A DNA stretch of 64,000 bases from Pseudomonadota bacterium (GCA_020161615.1 JAIUPD010000002.1:495641-559640), one strand, 5' to 3'; positions 24,049 through 33,267 are shown, counted from the stretch's first letter. Notes: generated from the sequence alone by a model not told the origin. A program made the numbers and translations.

Positions 24049-25674
24049 TTGAAGACCCAGTCGCGCCCTGCGCCCCGCGTTCCTGTTTCGTCGTCCTTCA
24101 CCCGTCGCCGCCTGTTTGCCGCTTTGGCAGGCAGCGTTGCGGCGGCTGCGCTGTTGCCTGCCTCGCGCCTCCGGGCCGAGGAGGCGGCCGAGCAGCCTGC
24201 CGAAGCGGTGGCCGAACCCTTCTCCTTCGATCTGCTGACCGAACGGATGCGCCAGGCTGCGGCCAGCGCCGCGCCCGACCCCGAGCAGGTGGAGGGTTTC
24301 CTGGCCACGCTCGATTACGACGGCTACCAGCGGATCCAGTTCCGCACCGACCGCACCCGTTGGCAGGACCCGGGGATGCAGCTGCGGCTTCAGGCCTTCC
24401 ATCTGGGCTGGCTATTCGGTGAGCCCGTGCATGTCTACGAGGTGGTGGAGGGTAACGCCCGCCCGATGACCTTCTCGACCGCGGATTTCGAGTACCGCGG
24501 CGGGCTGGCCGATCAGGTGCCGGCCGATGCGCCGATGCCGGGGGTCGCGGGCTTCCGGCTGCTGACGCCGCTGAACCGCGCCGATCTTTTCGACGAACTG
24601 GTGGCCTTCCTCGGCGCCAGCTATTTCCGGGCGCTGGGGCGTGACACGCTCTATGGCCTCAGCGCCCGGGGCCTCGCGGTCAACACGGCGCTGTCGGGTG
24701 ACGAGGAATTCCCGCGTTTCACCGCCTTCTGGCTGGAACGTCCGGCGCCGGACTCGGATGTGGCGACGCTCTACGCCGCGCTGGAAAGCCGGTCGGTGGC
24801 GGGGGCCTACCGCTTTGTCATCCATCCGGGCGAGAACACCGAGATGGAGGTGACCGCGCGCCTGTTCCTGCGGCGCGATGTCGAGCAACTGGGCATCGCT
24901 CCGCTGACCTCGATGTTCATGTTCGGGGGCGCGGACCCCGATGCGACCGGCGATTTCCGGGTCTCGGTGCATGACAGCGAGTACCTGGTGGTCAACACCC
25001 AGTCGGGCGAGACGCTGCTGCGGGCGCTGAACAACCCGCCGCGGCTGGCGTCCTCCTATCTGACGATGACCGCCCCGCAATCCTTCGGCCTGATCCAGCG
25101 CAGCCGACGTTTCGACGATTACCTGGATGCCGAGGCGCATTACGAGCGTCGCCCCTCGCTGATGGTCGAACCCCTCGGCGACTGGGGCCAGGGGGTTGTC
25201 CGGCTGATCGAGATCCCCTCGACCTTCGAGGGTAACGACAACATCGTCGCCTATTGGGTTCCCTCGGCCCCGACCCGGGCCGGTGACGCGCTGGAAGTCG
25301 CCTATCGGTTGAGCTGGGGGTTGGAGCCCCCCGGAAGCGGCGGTAGGGATGTGGCGCGCGTCCTGCGAACCCGGTCGGGTGTTGCGGGCGTGGCGGGTGC
25401 CGAGGTGGCGCCGGACCAGCGGAAATTCGTGATCGACTTCGCCGGCGGACTTTTGGGGGAACTGATCGACCCCGAAGAGGTTCATCCTGATGTCAGCGCG
25501 GCGAACGGGCAGGTGACCGAGATGGTCCTCAGCCGGGTCGGCGACAGCGAGACTTGGCGTCTGGTGATCGAGGTACAGGCCCCCGAGGGGGCAGTGGTCG
25601 AATTGCGGGCGCGGTTGTCCGGCTTTGGCCGGGCGCTGACGGAAACGTGGCTATACCAATGGGTTCGGCAATGA
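24049..25674 (+). CDS. opgG: Periplasmic glucan biosynthesis protein OpgG (Tat-type signal)
   Basis: A 541-residue OpgG/OpgD family protein. I start at TTG 24049 because TGGAG lies seven bases upstream and the protein then opens with a clean signal sequence. Thr-Arg-Arg-Arg-Leu-Phe before a hydrophobic stretch resembles a Tat signal, and cleavage is expected after LRA. Family blocks include DYDGYQRIQFR, FHLGWLFGEPVHVYEV, SYFRALG and ENTEMEV. The protein acts in the periplasm on the beta-glucan backbone made by OpgH. E. coli OpgD is Tat-exported while OpgG uses Sec. The frame is open to ATG 23965 and 23854, which would give an unlikely N-terminus. Confidence 0.93.
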   Translation: MKTQSRPAPRVPVSSSFTRRRLFAALAGSVAAAALLPASRLRAEEAAEQPAEAVAEPFSFDLLTERMRQAAASAAPDPEQVEGFLATLDYDGYQRIQFRTDRTRWQDPGMQLRLQAFHLGWLFGEPVHVYEVVEGNARPMTFSTADFEYRGGLADQVPADAPMPGVAGFRLLTPLNRADLFDELVAFLGASYFRALGRDTLYGLSARGLAVNTALSGDEEFPRFTAFWLERPAPDSDVATLYAALESRSVAGAYRFVIHPGENTEMEVTARLFLRRDVEQLGIAPLTSMFMFGGADPDATGDFRVSVHDSEYLVVNTQSGETLLRALNNPPRLASSYLTMTAPQSFGLIQRSRRFDDYLDAEAHYERRPSLMVEPLGDWGQGVVRLIEIPSTFEGNDNIVAYWVPSAPTRAGDALEVAYRLSWGLEPPGSGGRDVARVLRTRSGVAGVAGAEVAPDQRKFVIDFAGGLLGELIDPEEVHPDVSAANGQVTEMVLSRVGDSETWRLVIEVQAPEGAVVELRARLSGFGRALTETWLYQWVRQ

Positions 25675-25847
25675 GCGCGCATGAGAATGTAACCGGTCAA
25701 GCAGGCATGGACGTGGTCGAGGCACCGTTCTGGGCACCGCCCGAGGCGCCGCTGGACATGCCGCATCAGGTGCTGGAGCGCTCGGCGCAGCCGGTGCCTT
25801 TCCTGGACCGGTTGCTGCACGCCCTGACGCCCCGCGCCCGGGCCTGA
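25671..25847 (+). CDS. opgI: Small protein between opgG and opgH, OpgI-like
   Basis: A 58-residue protein whose ATG overlaps the opgG stop (ATGA) and whose stop lies 10 bases before opgH. In Rhodobacter sphaeroides a small gene, opgI, occupies the same place in the opgGIHC operon, so the name is by position; I have not compared sequences. The product is Pro/Glu-rich in the first half, ending in a possible amphipathic helix LDRLLHALTPRA, and has no signal peptide. It may bind OpgH on the cytoplasmic side (inference). An ATG at 25659 in frame is an alternative start. Confidence 0.6.
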   Translation: MSAHENVTGQAGMDVVEAPFWAPPEAPLDMPHQVLERSAQPVPFLDRLLHALTPRARA

Positions 25848-25857
25848 GACCCTTGCC

Positions 25858-27645
25858 ATGGCAACGCCCCTTCCCCCTGACCGGCGCACTGTCGCCACCC
25901 GGACCCTTGCGCTGACGTTATCGCTCGTCGCGGCCCTGGCGGCGACGGTGCTGCTGATCGAGGCGGCTGTTCAGGACGGGCGCGATGTCTGGGATGTCGT
26001 GCGGTCGGGCCTGATCTTCATCTCGACCGCCTGGCTGGCCTGGGGCGCGGCGCTGGCCTTCACCGGCCTCGCCCCGGCGCGTCCGGTCGCCGCCGTCGAA
26101 CCTGCCGCCGGGCCCGTGCCCCGCACCGTGGTTCTGGTGCCGATCTGCAACGAGGATCCGGTCACCACCTTTGCCCGCATCGCCGCGATGGATCAGTCGA
26201 TCCGGGCGGCGGGGGTCGAGGCCGATATCGCCATCCTGTCGGATACCCGCGATGCGGGCGGCGCGCTGCGCGAGCGGCACGCCTATGTGCGGCTCCTGCA
26301 GATCACCGGCGGGACCGGGCGGATCTTCTACCGCCGGCGCAACGACAACCGGGGCCGCAAGGCGGGCAATGTCGAGGATTTCATCCGCCGTTCGGGCGGG
26401 GCCTATGACTACGCCGTGATCCTCGACGCCGACAGTCTGATGGAGGGCACGGCGATCCGCACCATGATCGCGCGGATGCAGGCTGATCCGAAGCTGGGCC
26501 TCTTGCAGACCCTGCCGCGGATCATCGGCGCGCAATCCCTTTTCGGGCGCGCCGTCCAATTCGCCGCGGCCTTCCACGGACCGGTCTTCACCCGCGGCCT
26601 GGCGCGGATGCAGGGGCAAACCGGGCCCTTCTGGGGGCACAACGCCATCGTCCGCATGCGCGCCTTCGCCGAAAGCTGCGCGCTGCCGGAACTGTCGGGC
26701 AAGCCGCCCTTCGGCGGGCATATCCTCAGCCACGATTATGTGGAGGCCGCGCTTCTGGCCCGGGCGGGCTGGGCGGTGCGCGTCGATCCCGCCATCGAGG
26801 GTTCATTCGAGGAGGGGCCGGAGAACATCCTCTCCTTCGCCCGCCGCGACCGGCGCTGGGCGCAGGGCAATCTGCAGCATATCCGCCTGCTCCTGGCCCC
26901 CGGCCTGCCGATGTGGAGCCGCTTCGTCTTTCTGCAAGGCATCTTCGCCTATCTGGTGTCGCTGCTCTGGGGGGCGTTCATGATCGCCTCGATCGTCGCC
27001 ACCATCAAGGCGCCGCCGCCCGATTACTTCCCCGAGCCGCATCTGCTGTTCCCCGTCTTCCCCTCGGACCGCACCAAGGAAATCACCACGCTGGTCTTCG
27101 GCATCGCCGGGCTTCTGGTGCTGCCCAAGGTGGCGATCCTGACCGGCGCGGTGCTGTCGGGGCGGGCACGGGGCTTCGGCGGTGGCCTGAAGGCGGGGCT
27201 TTCGGTGCTGGTCGAGATCGCGCTGACCTCGATCATCGCACCCTTGATGCTGATGTATCAAAGCCGCGCGGTGATGCAGGTCTTTGCCGGACGCGACGGC
27301 GGCTGGCCCGCGAACCAGCGGGGCGAGGGCTCGCTCACGCTGGGGCAGGGGGTACAGGCGGGGCTCTGGATCTCGGCCGTAGGGGTCGCGGCGCTGGTGC
27401 TGGTGGCGCGGGTCGCGCCCGAACTGACCCTCTGGCTCACCCCGGTCTGCCTGCCGATGGTGGCGGCCCCCCTGATCATCGCCCTGACCTCGCGCGCGGT
27501 CGGCCGCAGCGTTTTTGTCGTCCCGGATGAGGCCGCGCCCGCGCCGGTCGTGCGCCGCTATCACGCGATCCTCGCCGAATGGGGCGGGGCCGCGCCCGCC
27601 GTACCCGAGCCGCCCATCGCGGAGGCTGGCCATGCCCCGGTCTGA
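25858..27645 (+). CDS. opgH: Glucan beta-glucosyltransferase OpgH
   Basis: A 595-residue processive family-2 glycosyltransferase. Two N-terminal membrane helices (about residues 15-38 and 46-66) precede the cytoplasmic GT domain. That domain has VLVPICNEDP, the DAD metal motif in AVILDADSLMEG, the acceptor Asp and a QRRW-type motif seen as RRDRRWAQGN. Several C-terminal helices follow. OpgH polymerises the linear glucan backbone from UDP-glucose and exports it. It is shorter than E. coli OpgH (847 residues) at the N-terminus, as reported for alphaproteobacterial homologues. Confidence 0.95.
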   Translation: MATPLPPDRRTVATRTLALTLSLVAALAATVLLIEAAVQDGRDVWDVVRSGLIFISTAWLAWGAALAFTGLAPARPVAAVEPAAGPVPRTVVLVPICNEDPVTTFARIAAMDQSIRAAGVEADIAILSDTRDAGGALRERHAYVRLLQITGGTGRIFYRRRNDNRGRKAGNVEDFIRRSGGAYDYAVILDADSLMEGTAIRTMIARMQADPKLGLLQTLPRIIGAQSLFGRAVQFAAAFHGPVFTRGLARMQGQTGPFWGHNAIVRMRAFAESCALPELSGKPPFGGHILSHDYVEAALLARAGWAVRVDPAIEGSFEEGPENILSFARRDRRWAQGNLQHIRLLLAPGLPMWSRFVFLQGIFAYLVSLLWGAFMIASIVATIKAPPPDYFPEPHLLFPVFPSDRTKEITTLVFGIAGLLVLPKVAILTGAVLSGRARGFGGGLKAGLSVLVEIALTSIIAPLMLMYQSRAVMQVFAGRDGGWPANQRGEGSLTLGQGVQAGLWISAVGVAALVLVARVAPELTLWLTPVCLPMVAAPLIIALTSRAVGRSVFVVPDEAAPAPVVRRYHAILAEWGGAAPAVPEPPIAEAGHAPV

Positions 27646-28891
27646 CACCCCCCGCCTGCCCGGAACCCGCGACCCGAGGCTCGACGCCTTCCGCGGCGCG
27701 GCGCTGGTGATGATCTTCATCGACCATGTGCCGGGGAACCCCTACGAGCGCTTCACCCTGCGCAACTGGGGCTTTTCCGACGCGGCCGAGGCGTTCTTCG
27801 TCATCTCGGGCGTGGCGGTGGGGCTGGCCTATGCCGGGCGGTTCGGGGCCGAGGCCCGGGCCGAACACGGGCTCTGGCCCGCGGTGCAGCCGGTCTGGCG
27901 CCGGGCCTGGACGCTCTATCAGGCGCAGATCCTGCTGACCTTCTGGGCCATTGCGATCTTCGCCGGGGGCTCGCTGATCTTCAACCTGCCCGAGCTGCTG
28001 ACCACGATCAACCTGCGTCAGGTCTTCGAGAATACCGAGGCCGCGCTGCTGGGTATTCCTCTTCTCACGCATCAGCTGGGCTATGTGAACATCCTGCCCG
28101 CCTATGCCGTGCTGATGCTGGCGGCACCCGTCGCGATTCTGATCGGCCTGTGGAGCCCGCGCCTGCTGCTGGGGCTGTCGCTGGCTTTGTGGCTGGCGGC
28201 GGGGATCTGGTATCTGAACCTGCCGAATTATCCCAACCCGGGCGGCTGGTTCTTCAACCCCCTGTCCTGGCAGCTCATTTTCATGGTTGGCCTCGCCACG
28301 GGGCTTTCCATGCGCAAGGGCGAGCGGCTGGTGCCGCGTCACCCCGCGCTGATCGCGCTGGCGGCAGGGTTTCTGGTCCTCGTGCTGGCCTGGCGCTATC
28401 TGCCGGGGCTGGGCGAGGTGCTGAACCACCAGATGGCCCGCGCACAGCGGCTGGGGGCGCCGCCGCTCTTCACCGCGCATGACAAGACCTATGTCTCGCT
28501 GCCCCGGCTTCTGCATATCCTGGCGCTGGTCTATCTGCTGGCCAGCCTCGCCTCGGTGCGGGTGCTCTGCGGGCAGGCCTGGGCCGCGCCCCTGCGGCTG
28601 ATGGGGCGTCACGGGCTGCTGGTCTTCGCCTCGGGCACGGTGCTGTCGCTGTTTTTCCAGGTGCTGATGGCGGGCTATGGCAACCCGGCCTGGATGGCCT
28701 GGCTGCTGCCGCCCCTGGGCATCGCGCTGAGTATCGCCATCGCCGCGCTGGCCGAGCGTCAGAAGGCGCAGAAGCGGCGGCCGGCCGCGCCGGCTGCGGC
28801 CCCGGTCGCCGCGCCCGCGCCGTTTGTCGCCAAGGCTACGGTTCCGGCCAATGGCCCGGGCTGGTCGCCGCTGCCGCATCCCGCCGAATAA
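27632..28891 (+). CDS. opgC: Glucan succinyltransferase OpgC
   Basis: A 419-residue multi-pass membrane protein of the OpgC family. The N-terminus DPRLDAFRGAALVMIFIDHVPGN has the R-G-x-A-L-x-x-I-D-H block seen in OpgC and acyltransferase-3 proteins. About ten membrane helices follow, then an Ala/Pro-rich cytoplasmic tail. It adds succinyl groups to the glucans. ATG 27632 lies within the end of opgH, 14 bases before its stop, and a GGAGG site precedes it. It is last in the opg operon. Confidence 0.93.
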   Translation: MPRSDTPRLPGTRDPRLDAFRGAALVMIFIDHVPGNPYERFTLRNWGFSDAAEAFFVISGVAVGLAYAGRFGAEARAEHGLWPAVQPVWRRAWTLYQAQILLTFWAIAIFAGGSLIFNLPELLTTINLRQVFENTEAALLGIPLLTHQLGYVNILPAYAVLMLAAPVAILIGLWSPRLLLGLSLALWLAAGIWYLNLPNYPNPGGWFFNPLSWQLIFMVGLATGLSMRKGERLVPRHPALIALAAGFLVLVLAWRYLPGLGEVLNHQMARAQRLGAPPLFTAHDKTYVSLPRLLHILALVYLLASLASVRVLCGQAWAAPLRLMGRHGLLVFASGTVLSLFFQVLMAGYGNPAWMAWLLPPLGIALSIAIAALAERQKAQKRRPAAPAAAPVAAPAPFVAKATVPANGPGWSPLPHPAE

Positions 28892-28980
28892 GCGTCGGAC
28901 GGCCAACCCCTGTCGGCCCCGCTTGCACCCCGATCCGCGCATGCCTAGCGTGGCGCGATGTCGCAGCGCGGAGGAGCATG

Positions 28981-30465
28981 ATGGGCAAACTGACGCGGCG
29001 GGGTCTGCTGCTGGGCGGCGGGGCGGTGGCGGGCTATTGGGCCGGTCGCGGCTGGGCCCCGGGACTGGCGCCGCGCAACGGGATCACCCCCTTGGGTGGC
29101 GAACTGGTCGGGCCGCAGATCCTGAACGACGCGAGTCTGCTGTCGTCCACGCCCATCCATTCCCACACCCGCCCCGCCGCCCATGGCGAGGCGCTGGTCG
29201 AGGCCTTCCGCGCCGAACTGACCGCCGCCCGCGCCGCCGGGCGCCCGGTCAACGTGGGCGCGGCCCGGCATTCCATGGGCGGGCAGGCGATCCCGCGCGA
29301 GGGTCACGCCATCACCGTGGATGATGGCTGGATCGAGCCCGACCCCGCCCGCCGCACCTATCGCGTGAACGGCGGGGCGCGCTGGTCGCAGGTCATTGCC
29401 GCGCTGGATGCGATCGGCTTTTCCCCGGCCGTCATGCAGTCGAACAACGATTTCGGCGTCGCCGCGACCTTTTCCGTCAATGCCCATGGCTGGCCGGTGC
29501 CCTATGGGCCGATGGGGGCGACCGTCCGCTCGCTGAGGATGGTGCTGCCGGACGGGGCGCTGGTCACCGCCTCGCGCACCGAGAATGCCGAGTTGTTCCG
29601 CCTGGCGATGGGTGGCTACGGGCTGATTGGGCTGATCGTCGATATGGAACTCGACATGGTGCCGAACCAGCGCCTCGCGCCCGCCTTCGCCATCCTGCCC
29701 GCCACGGATTTCCCGGCCGCCTTCCTGCAAGCGGTGAACGATCCGGCGATCCCCATGGCCTATGGCCGCCTCAATGTCGCGCGCGAGACCCTGTTCGAGG
29801 AGGCGATGCTGGTCACCTACAGCCCCAGTGCCGACCAATCCGACCTGCCTGCCGCCACCGGCTCGGGCCTGATGTCGCATCTGGCCTCCTACATCTACCG
29901 CGCGCAGGTCGGGCGCGAGGGAATGAAGGATCTGCGCTGGTGGGTCGAGAGCGGGCTCTACCCGCGGCTGGCGGGCGAGAGCACCCGCAATTCGCTGATG
30001 AACGAGCCGGTGGTGACGCTGGACGACCGCAACCCCCAGCGGGTCGATATCCTGCACGAATATTTCGTCCCGCCCGCGGCCTTCGACGGCTTCCTTCAGG
30101 CCTGCCGGGACGTGATCCCCGACGCCTTTGTCGAGTTCCTGAACGTGACCCTGCGCTACGTTGGCGCCGATCCCGACAGCGTGCTGGCCCATTCGCCGAC
30201 CCCCCGGATTGCCGCCGTCATGTCCTTCACGCAGGAGATGACCGCGCGGGCCGAAGCCGACCATCGCCGCATGACGCAGGCCTTGATTGAACGGATCGTG
30301 GCCCTGGGCGGGACATACTATCTGCCCTACCGCCCGCATGCGACGCAGGCGCAATTCCTCGCCGCCTATCCGCGGGCCGGGGAATTCGCCGCGGCCAAGC
30401 GGGCGCTGGACCCGGCGCTGACCCTGCGCAACAACCTTTGGGATAGCTATCTGGAGCGCTCATGA
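28981..30465 (+). CDS. Exported FAD-linked oxidase with Tat-like signal
   Basis: A 494-residue FAD-binding (PCMH fold) oxidoreductase. KLTRRGLLLGGG at the start resembles a Tat signal, so it is probably exported folded with FAD. NVGAARHSMGGQ near residue 95 matches the loop in which a His is covalently bound to FAD in cytokinin dehydrogenase and alditol oxidase-like enzymes. GYGLIGLIVDMEL is the FAD domain end. The C-terminal half is the substrate lid, ending DPALTLRNNLWDSYL. Substrate is unknown (sugar, alditol or lactone possible). A GGAGGAG site precedes two adjacent ATGs (28978, 28981). It is first of a coupled four-gene operon. Confidence 0.85.
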   Translation: MGKLTRRGLLLGGGAVAGYWAGRGWAPGLAPRNGITPLGGELVGPQILNDASLLSSTPIHSHTRPAAHGEALVEAFRAELTAARAAGRPVNVGAARHSMGGQAIPREGHAITVDDGWIEPDPARRTYRVNGGARWSQVIAALDAIGFSPAVMQSNNDFGVAATFSVNAHGWPVPYGPMGATVRSLRMVLPDGALVTASRTENAELFRLAMGGYGLIGLIVDMELDMVPNQRLAPAFAILPATDFPAAFLQAVNDPAIPMAYGRLNVARETLFEEAMLVTYSPSADQSDLPAATGSGLMSHLASYIYRAQVGREGMKDLRWWVESGLYPRLAGESTRNSLMNEPVVTLDDRNPQRVDILHEYFVPPAAFDGFLQACRDVIPDAFVEFLNVTLRYVGADPDSVLAHSPTPRIAAVMSFTQEMTARAEADHRRMTQALIERIVALGGTYYLPYRPHATQAQFLAAYPRAGEFAAAKRALDPALTLRNNLWDSYLERS

Positions 30466-30866
30466 CCCCCGCCCGCCTTCTTTGCCTCGTCTACGCAGTG
30501 ATCCTGCTGGGCGCCGCCGCCATCAATTACATCCCCGGGCTGACCGACGATCAGGGGCTGGCCTTCGGCATCTTCGCGCTGGACCCGTTCGACGATGCGC
30601 TGCACCTCGTCTCGGCGCTTTGGGCGCTCTTCGCCGGGCTGCGGTCGCAGCGGGCGGCGCAGGTGTTCCTCATCCTCTTTGGCGCGGCCTATCTGGGCGA
30701 CGGGGTGGCGGGGCTGCTGACCGGCTGGGGTTATCTCGATTTCGGGATCTTCACCAACGACAGCCTCGGCCCCGATTTCGGCTGGCTGAGGATCGCCGCC
30801 AATCTGCCGCATATCTGGCTCGGGGCGGTGGCGCTGGTCGCCGGACTGGTCTCGGTCCGCAAATGA
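30462..30866 (+). CDS. Small four-helix membrane protein
   Basis: A 134-residue membrane protein with four predicted helices (about residues 5-24, 45-62, 67-87 and 108-130). The layout resembles small DUF4383-like membrane proteins, but that is a guess from pattern. The ATG overlaps the oxidase stop (ATGA) and the stop overlaps the next ATG, so translation is coupled. It may anchor or take electrons from the exported oxidase (inference). Confidence 0.75.
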   Translation: MTPARLLCLVYAVILLGAAAINYIPGLTDDQGLAFGIFALDPFDDALHLVSALWALFAGLRSQRAAQVFLILFGAAYLGDGVAGLLTGWGYLDFGIFTNDSLGPDFGWLRIAANLPHIWLGAVALVAGLVSVRK

Positions 30867-31909
30867 AGCTGATCCTGAAGATCGTCGCCTGGCTGGCCGG
30901 GGCGCTGGCGCTGGTTGCCGTGGCGCTGGCCGCGCCGGTCCTCTGGGTCGAGACGATGTGCCGGGGCGAGGCCACGCCGGTCGCGCATGCGCCGCTGTCT
31001 TCGGAAACGCGGCCCGCGATCCGCACGCTGATGACCTATCCCGAATGGCACATCGTCCATGCCTATGACGATTACGCCGAGGTGATCCGCACCGGCGACC
31101 CCCATGAGTACGGCTTCCTGCGCGGGATCGCCGGGTTCTGGTCCTCGGCCTGCACCCTGACCCGCGAAAGCGCCGCGCTGGGCGAGATCGACACCGAGAC
31201 CAAGACGACAATCTATGTGATCGGCGTCTCCTTCACGCTGGAGATGGTGATGAAGGCTGCCTATGAGGAGACGCTGGGCAGGATCGCCACCTGGATCCGG
31301 GGCCCGGAGCATGCGCCCCTTGACCGGCTCTCGGCCGAACAGGCGGCGGGTTACGCGCGTTTCCTGCAACAGGTGCCGTGGTATCGCTACGATTTCCGCG
31401 CCGATGCCGCCGCGCTCGACGCGGCGAATACGGGTGTCTTCCGCGACCGCGAGCGGGCTTTTGCGCTGGGCCTCGAACACCGGACCCGGGCTCTCTACGC
31501 CGGGGCCATCGCCGGGGCGGTGGCGGCGACCGGGCAGGACGACCTGACGCTGCAAATGGTGGTCGAGGGGCTGACGCCCGAACAACTGTCGGCAACGCCG
31601 GACGTCACGGTGCTGCGCCCGGTCGGCGGGGGGTATGAGGTGGAGACGCCGCGCTACCGCGAACTCACCGGCATTCTGGCCGATTGGGCCGGGCAGGGCG
31701 CGCGCTTTGTCGATATGGCGGGCAATGACCGGATCCTCTTCACCGCGACCTCGGACCGGCCGCGGGTGGAAGGCGCACTGCTCGACCTGCCGCGGCAGGG
31801 CCATGGCGATGCGCGGCATCTGTTTCTGGTGCCGGTGGCGGATCTGGCCGAGAGGCTGCGGGGCCTCGACGCAAGGGGGCTGAGGCTGGAGCATATCCAT
31901 GATTACTGA
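30863..31909 (+). CDS. Membrane-anchored protein of unknown function
   Basis: A 348-residue protein with an N-terminal membrane helix (residues 4-28) and a large soluble, probably periplasmic, domain. Notable blocks are LMTYPEWHIVHAYDDYAEVIRTG, FLRGIAGFWSSAC and WYRYDFRADAA. A second hydrophobic stretch lies around residue 113-125. I do not recognise a characterised family. The ATG overlaps the preceding stop as ATGA. The Trp/Tyr/His-rich blocks could form a ligand site. Its tight coupling to an exported flavin oxidase suggests a shared task. Confidence 0.75.
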   Translation: MKLILKIVAWLAGALALVAVALAAPVLWVETMCRGEATPVAHAPLSSETRPAIRTLMTYPEWHIVHAYDDYAEVIRTGDPHEYGFLRGIAGFWSSACTLTRESAALGEIDTETKTTIYVIGVSFTLEMVMKAAYEETLGRIATWIRGPEHAPLDRLSAEQAAGYARFLQQVPWYRYDFRADAAALDAANTGVFRDRERAFALGLEHRTRALYAGAIAGAVAATGQDDLTLQMVVEGLTPEQLSATPDVTVLRPVGGGYEVETPRYRELTGILADWAGQGARFVDMAGNDRILFTATSDRPRVEGALLDLPRQGHGDARHLFLVPVADLAERLRGLDARGLRLEHIHDY

Positions 31910-31918
31910 GGCGGGGCG

Positions 31919-32224
31919 ATGATCCGGCGCCTGCTGCTGGCGGTGCCCATCCTGTTTCTGGGCTGGATCGCCACGCTGGCGCTGGTCATGCGGCTGGGGG
32001 GCGAGGCTCCGGCAGCTTTCGTCCCCTTTCCGCCCGCGGGTCTGCTGGCCGCGCTGCCCAGAGAGGTCGCGGTCACCGGGCGCTCGCCCGTCTCCCTGAC
32101 CCTGCGGTCCGAGGGGCCGGACCTGACCGCCCGGCTCTATGCCGCCGGGGCCTGGCTGGTGCTGCCCGCGGGGCTGGAGGCCTGCATCCCGGCCTTCCTG
32201 CGCCAGCCGGTCCCGCAGGGCTGA
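31919..32224 (+). CDS. Small membrane-anchored protein, unknown
   Basis: A 101-residue protein with one N-terminal helix (residues 3-25) and a small domain that probably faces the periplasm. It starts nine bases after the previous stop, with GAGGCGGGG as ribosome site. No family was recognised. It ends three bases from the convergent extradiol dioxygenase gene. Confidence 0.65.
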   Translation: MIRRLLLAVPILFLGWIATLALVMRLGGEAPAAFVPFPPAGLLAALPREVAVTGRSPVSLTLRSEGPDLTARLYAAGAWLVLPAGLEACIPAFLRQPVPQG

Positions 32225-32227
32225 GCG

Positions 32228-33202
32228 CTACCGCCCGCCGGTCCATTGCCCGTAAAGCCAGGGGCAATCCACCAGAGGCGGCGCCCGCACCCCGCGGCGC
32301 GCGGCCTCCATCCGCATCTCGCGCATCTTTCCCCGCGGTCCCTCGGGCAGGTAGAGCCGTTCATGGCCCCAGAAGCTCGGCCCGTTATGGGTCTCGAGCG
32401 GCTCCCAGGTCGCGGGGTCGATCAGCCGCCCGCCCCAGCCGCTTTCGACAAAGAACCCGGACGGCGTCTTGGCGTAGAAGGACGTCATGTGATCATTGGT
32501 GTGCCGCCCCAGCGTGTAGGCGATGCGCTCAGGGTCCAGCCCGGCGATGTCATAGCCTTGCCCCACATCGTCGAGGTTCTGGTATTCGACCATGAAATGA
32601 TGAAACCCGGCCCCGCCCGAGCCGACCATGGCGAAGCTGTGGTGCCGGGGGTTGAGGTGGAAGAAATAGAGCGGATAGGGCGTCAGCCCGTAATCCGAGA
32701 CGCGAAAGCCCAGAAGGTCGCGGTAAAAAGGCAGCATCAGGCCGATGTCCTTCACATGCAGGACGGCGTGGCCCATGCCCAGGGGGCCGGTCTTGAAGCC
32801 CTCAATCGGGCGGCCCGGGGTGAAGGGTTCGTCGGTCCGGCGGGGCGCGTGGACCAGCTCGACCCGGTTGCCCATCGGGTCGAGGAACCACAGCAGCGCC
32901 CCTATCTGCCGCCGGTCGGACAGCGCCGCATCGCCCACATGGACCCGAGTGCCCGCCGCGTCGAGCCGCGCGGCGAATGTGTCGAGGTCGGCCTTTGCTT
33001 CGACCTCGAACCCGATGAAGGCGAGCGTGTCACCGGCCTCGTCACTGACCAGAAGGCGTTGCTGGCGGTCGTCCATGCGGAAGGCCAGCGCCTTGCCTCC
33101 CCGGTCGATCCGCTGCATGCCCAGCAGGCCGCTGGCGAAGTCGCCCCAATCCTCCAGCCTTTCCGACCGGATGCCCAGATAGGCCAAGGCCGTCAGTGCC
33201 AT
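32228..33202 (-). CDS. Type I extradiol dioxygenase (VOC superfamily)
   Basis: A 324-residue two-domain vicinal-oxygen-chelate protein of catechol 2,3-dioxygenase/BphC size. Expected Fe(II) ligands are His145 (GMGHAVLHV), His201 or His202 (GFHHFMVEYQ) and Glu253 (GFFVESGW). His238 and Tyr243 in HTNDHMTSFYAKTPSGF match the catalytic His/Tyr region of BphC. All metal ligands are present, so it should be active in cleaving a catechol-like ring. It is 65 bases downstream of livF on the same strand and is probably the last gene of the transporter operon. Confidence 0.88.
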   Translation of the reverse strand: MALTALAYLGIRSERLEDWGDFASGLLGMQRIDRGGKALAFRMDDRQQRLLVSDEAGDTLAFIGFEVEAKADLDTFAARLDAAGTRVHVGDAALSDRRQIGALLWFLDPMGNRVELVHAPRRTDEPFTPGRPIEGFKTGPLGMGHAVLHVKDIGLMLPFYRDLLGFRVSDYGLTPYPLYFFHLNPRHHSFAMVGSGGAGFHHFMVEYQNLDDVGQGYDIAGLDPERIAYTLGRHTNDHMTSFYAKTPSGFFVESGWGGRLIDPATWEPLETHNGPSFWGHERLYLPEGPRGKMREMRMEAARRGVRAPPLVDCPWLYGQWTGGR

Positions 33203-33267
33203 GCGCCGCCCTCCCGCTGCCCGGCGGCAGGATAGAGGGTTTCCGGGACCTGTCCATGCGCCAGAGG

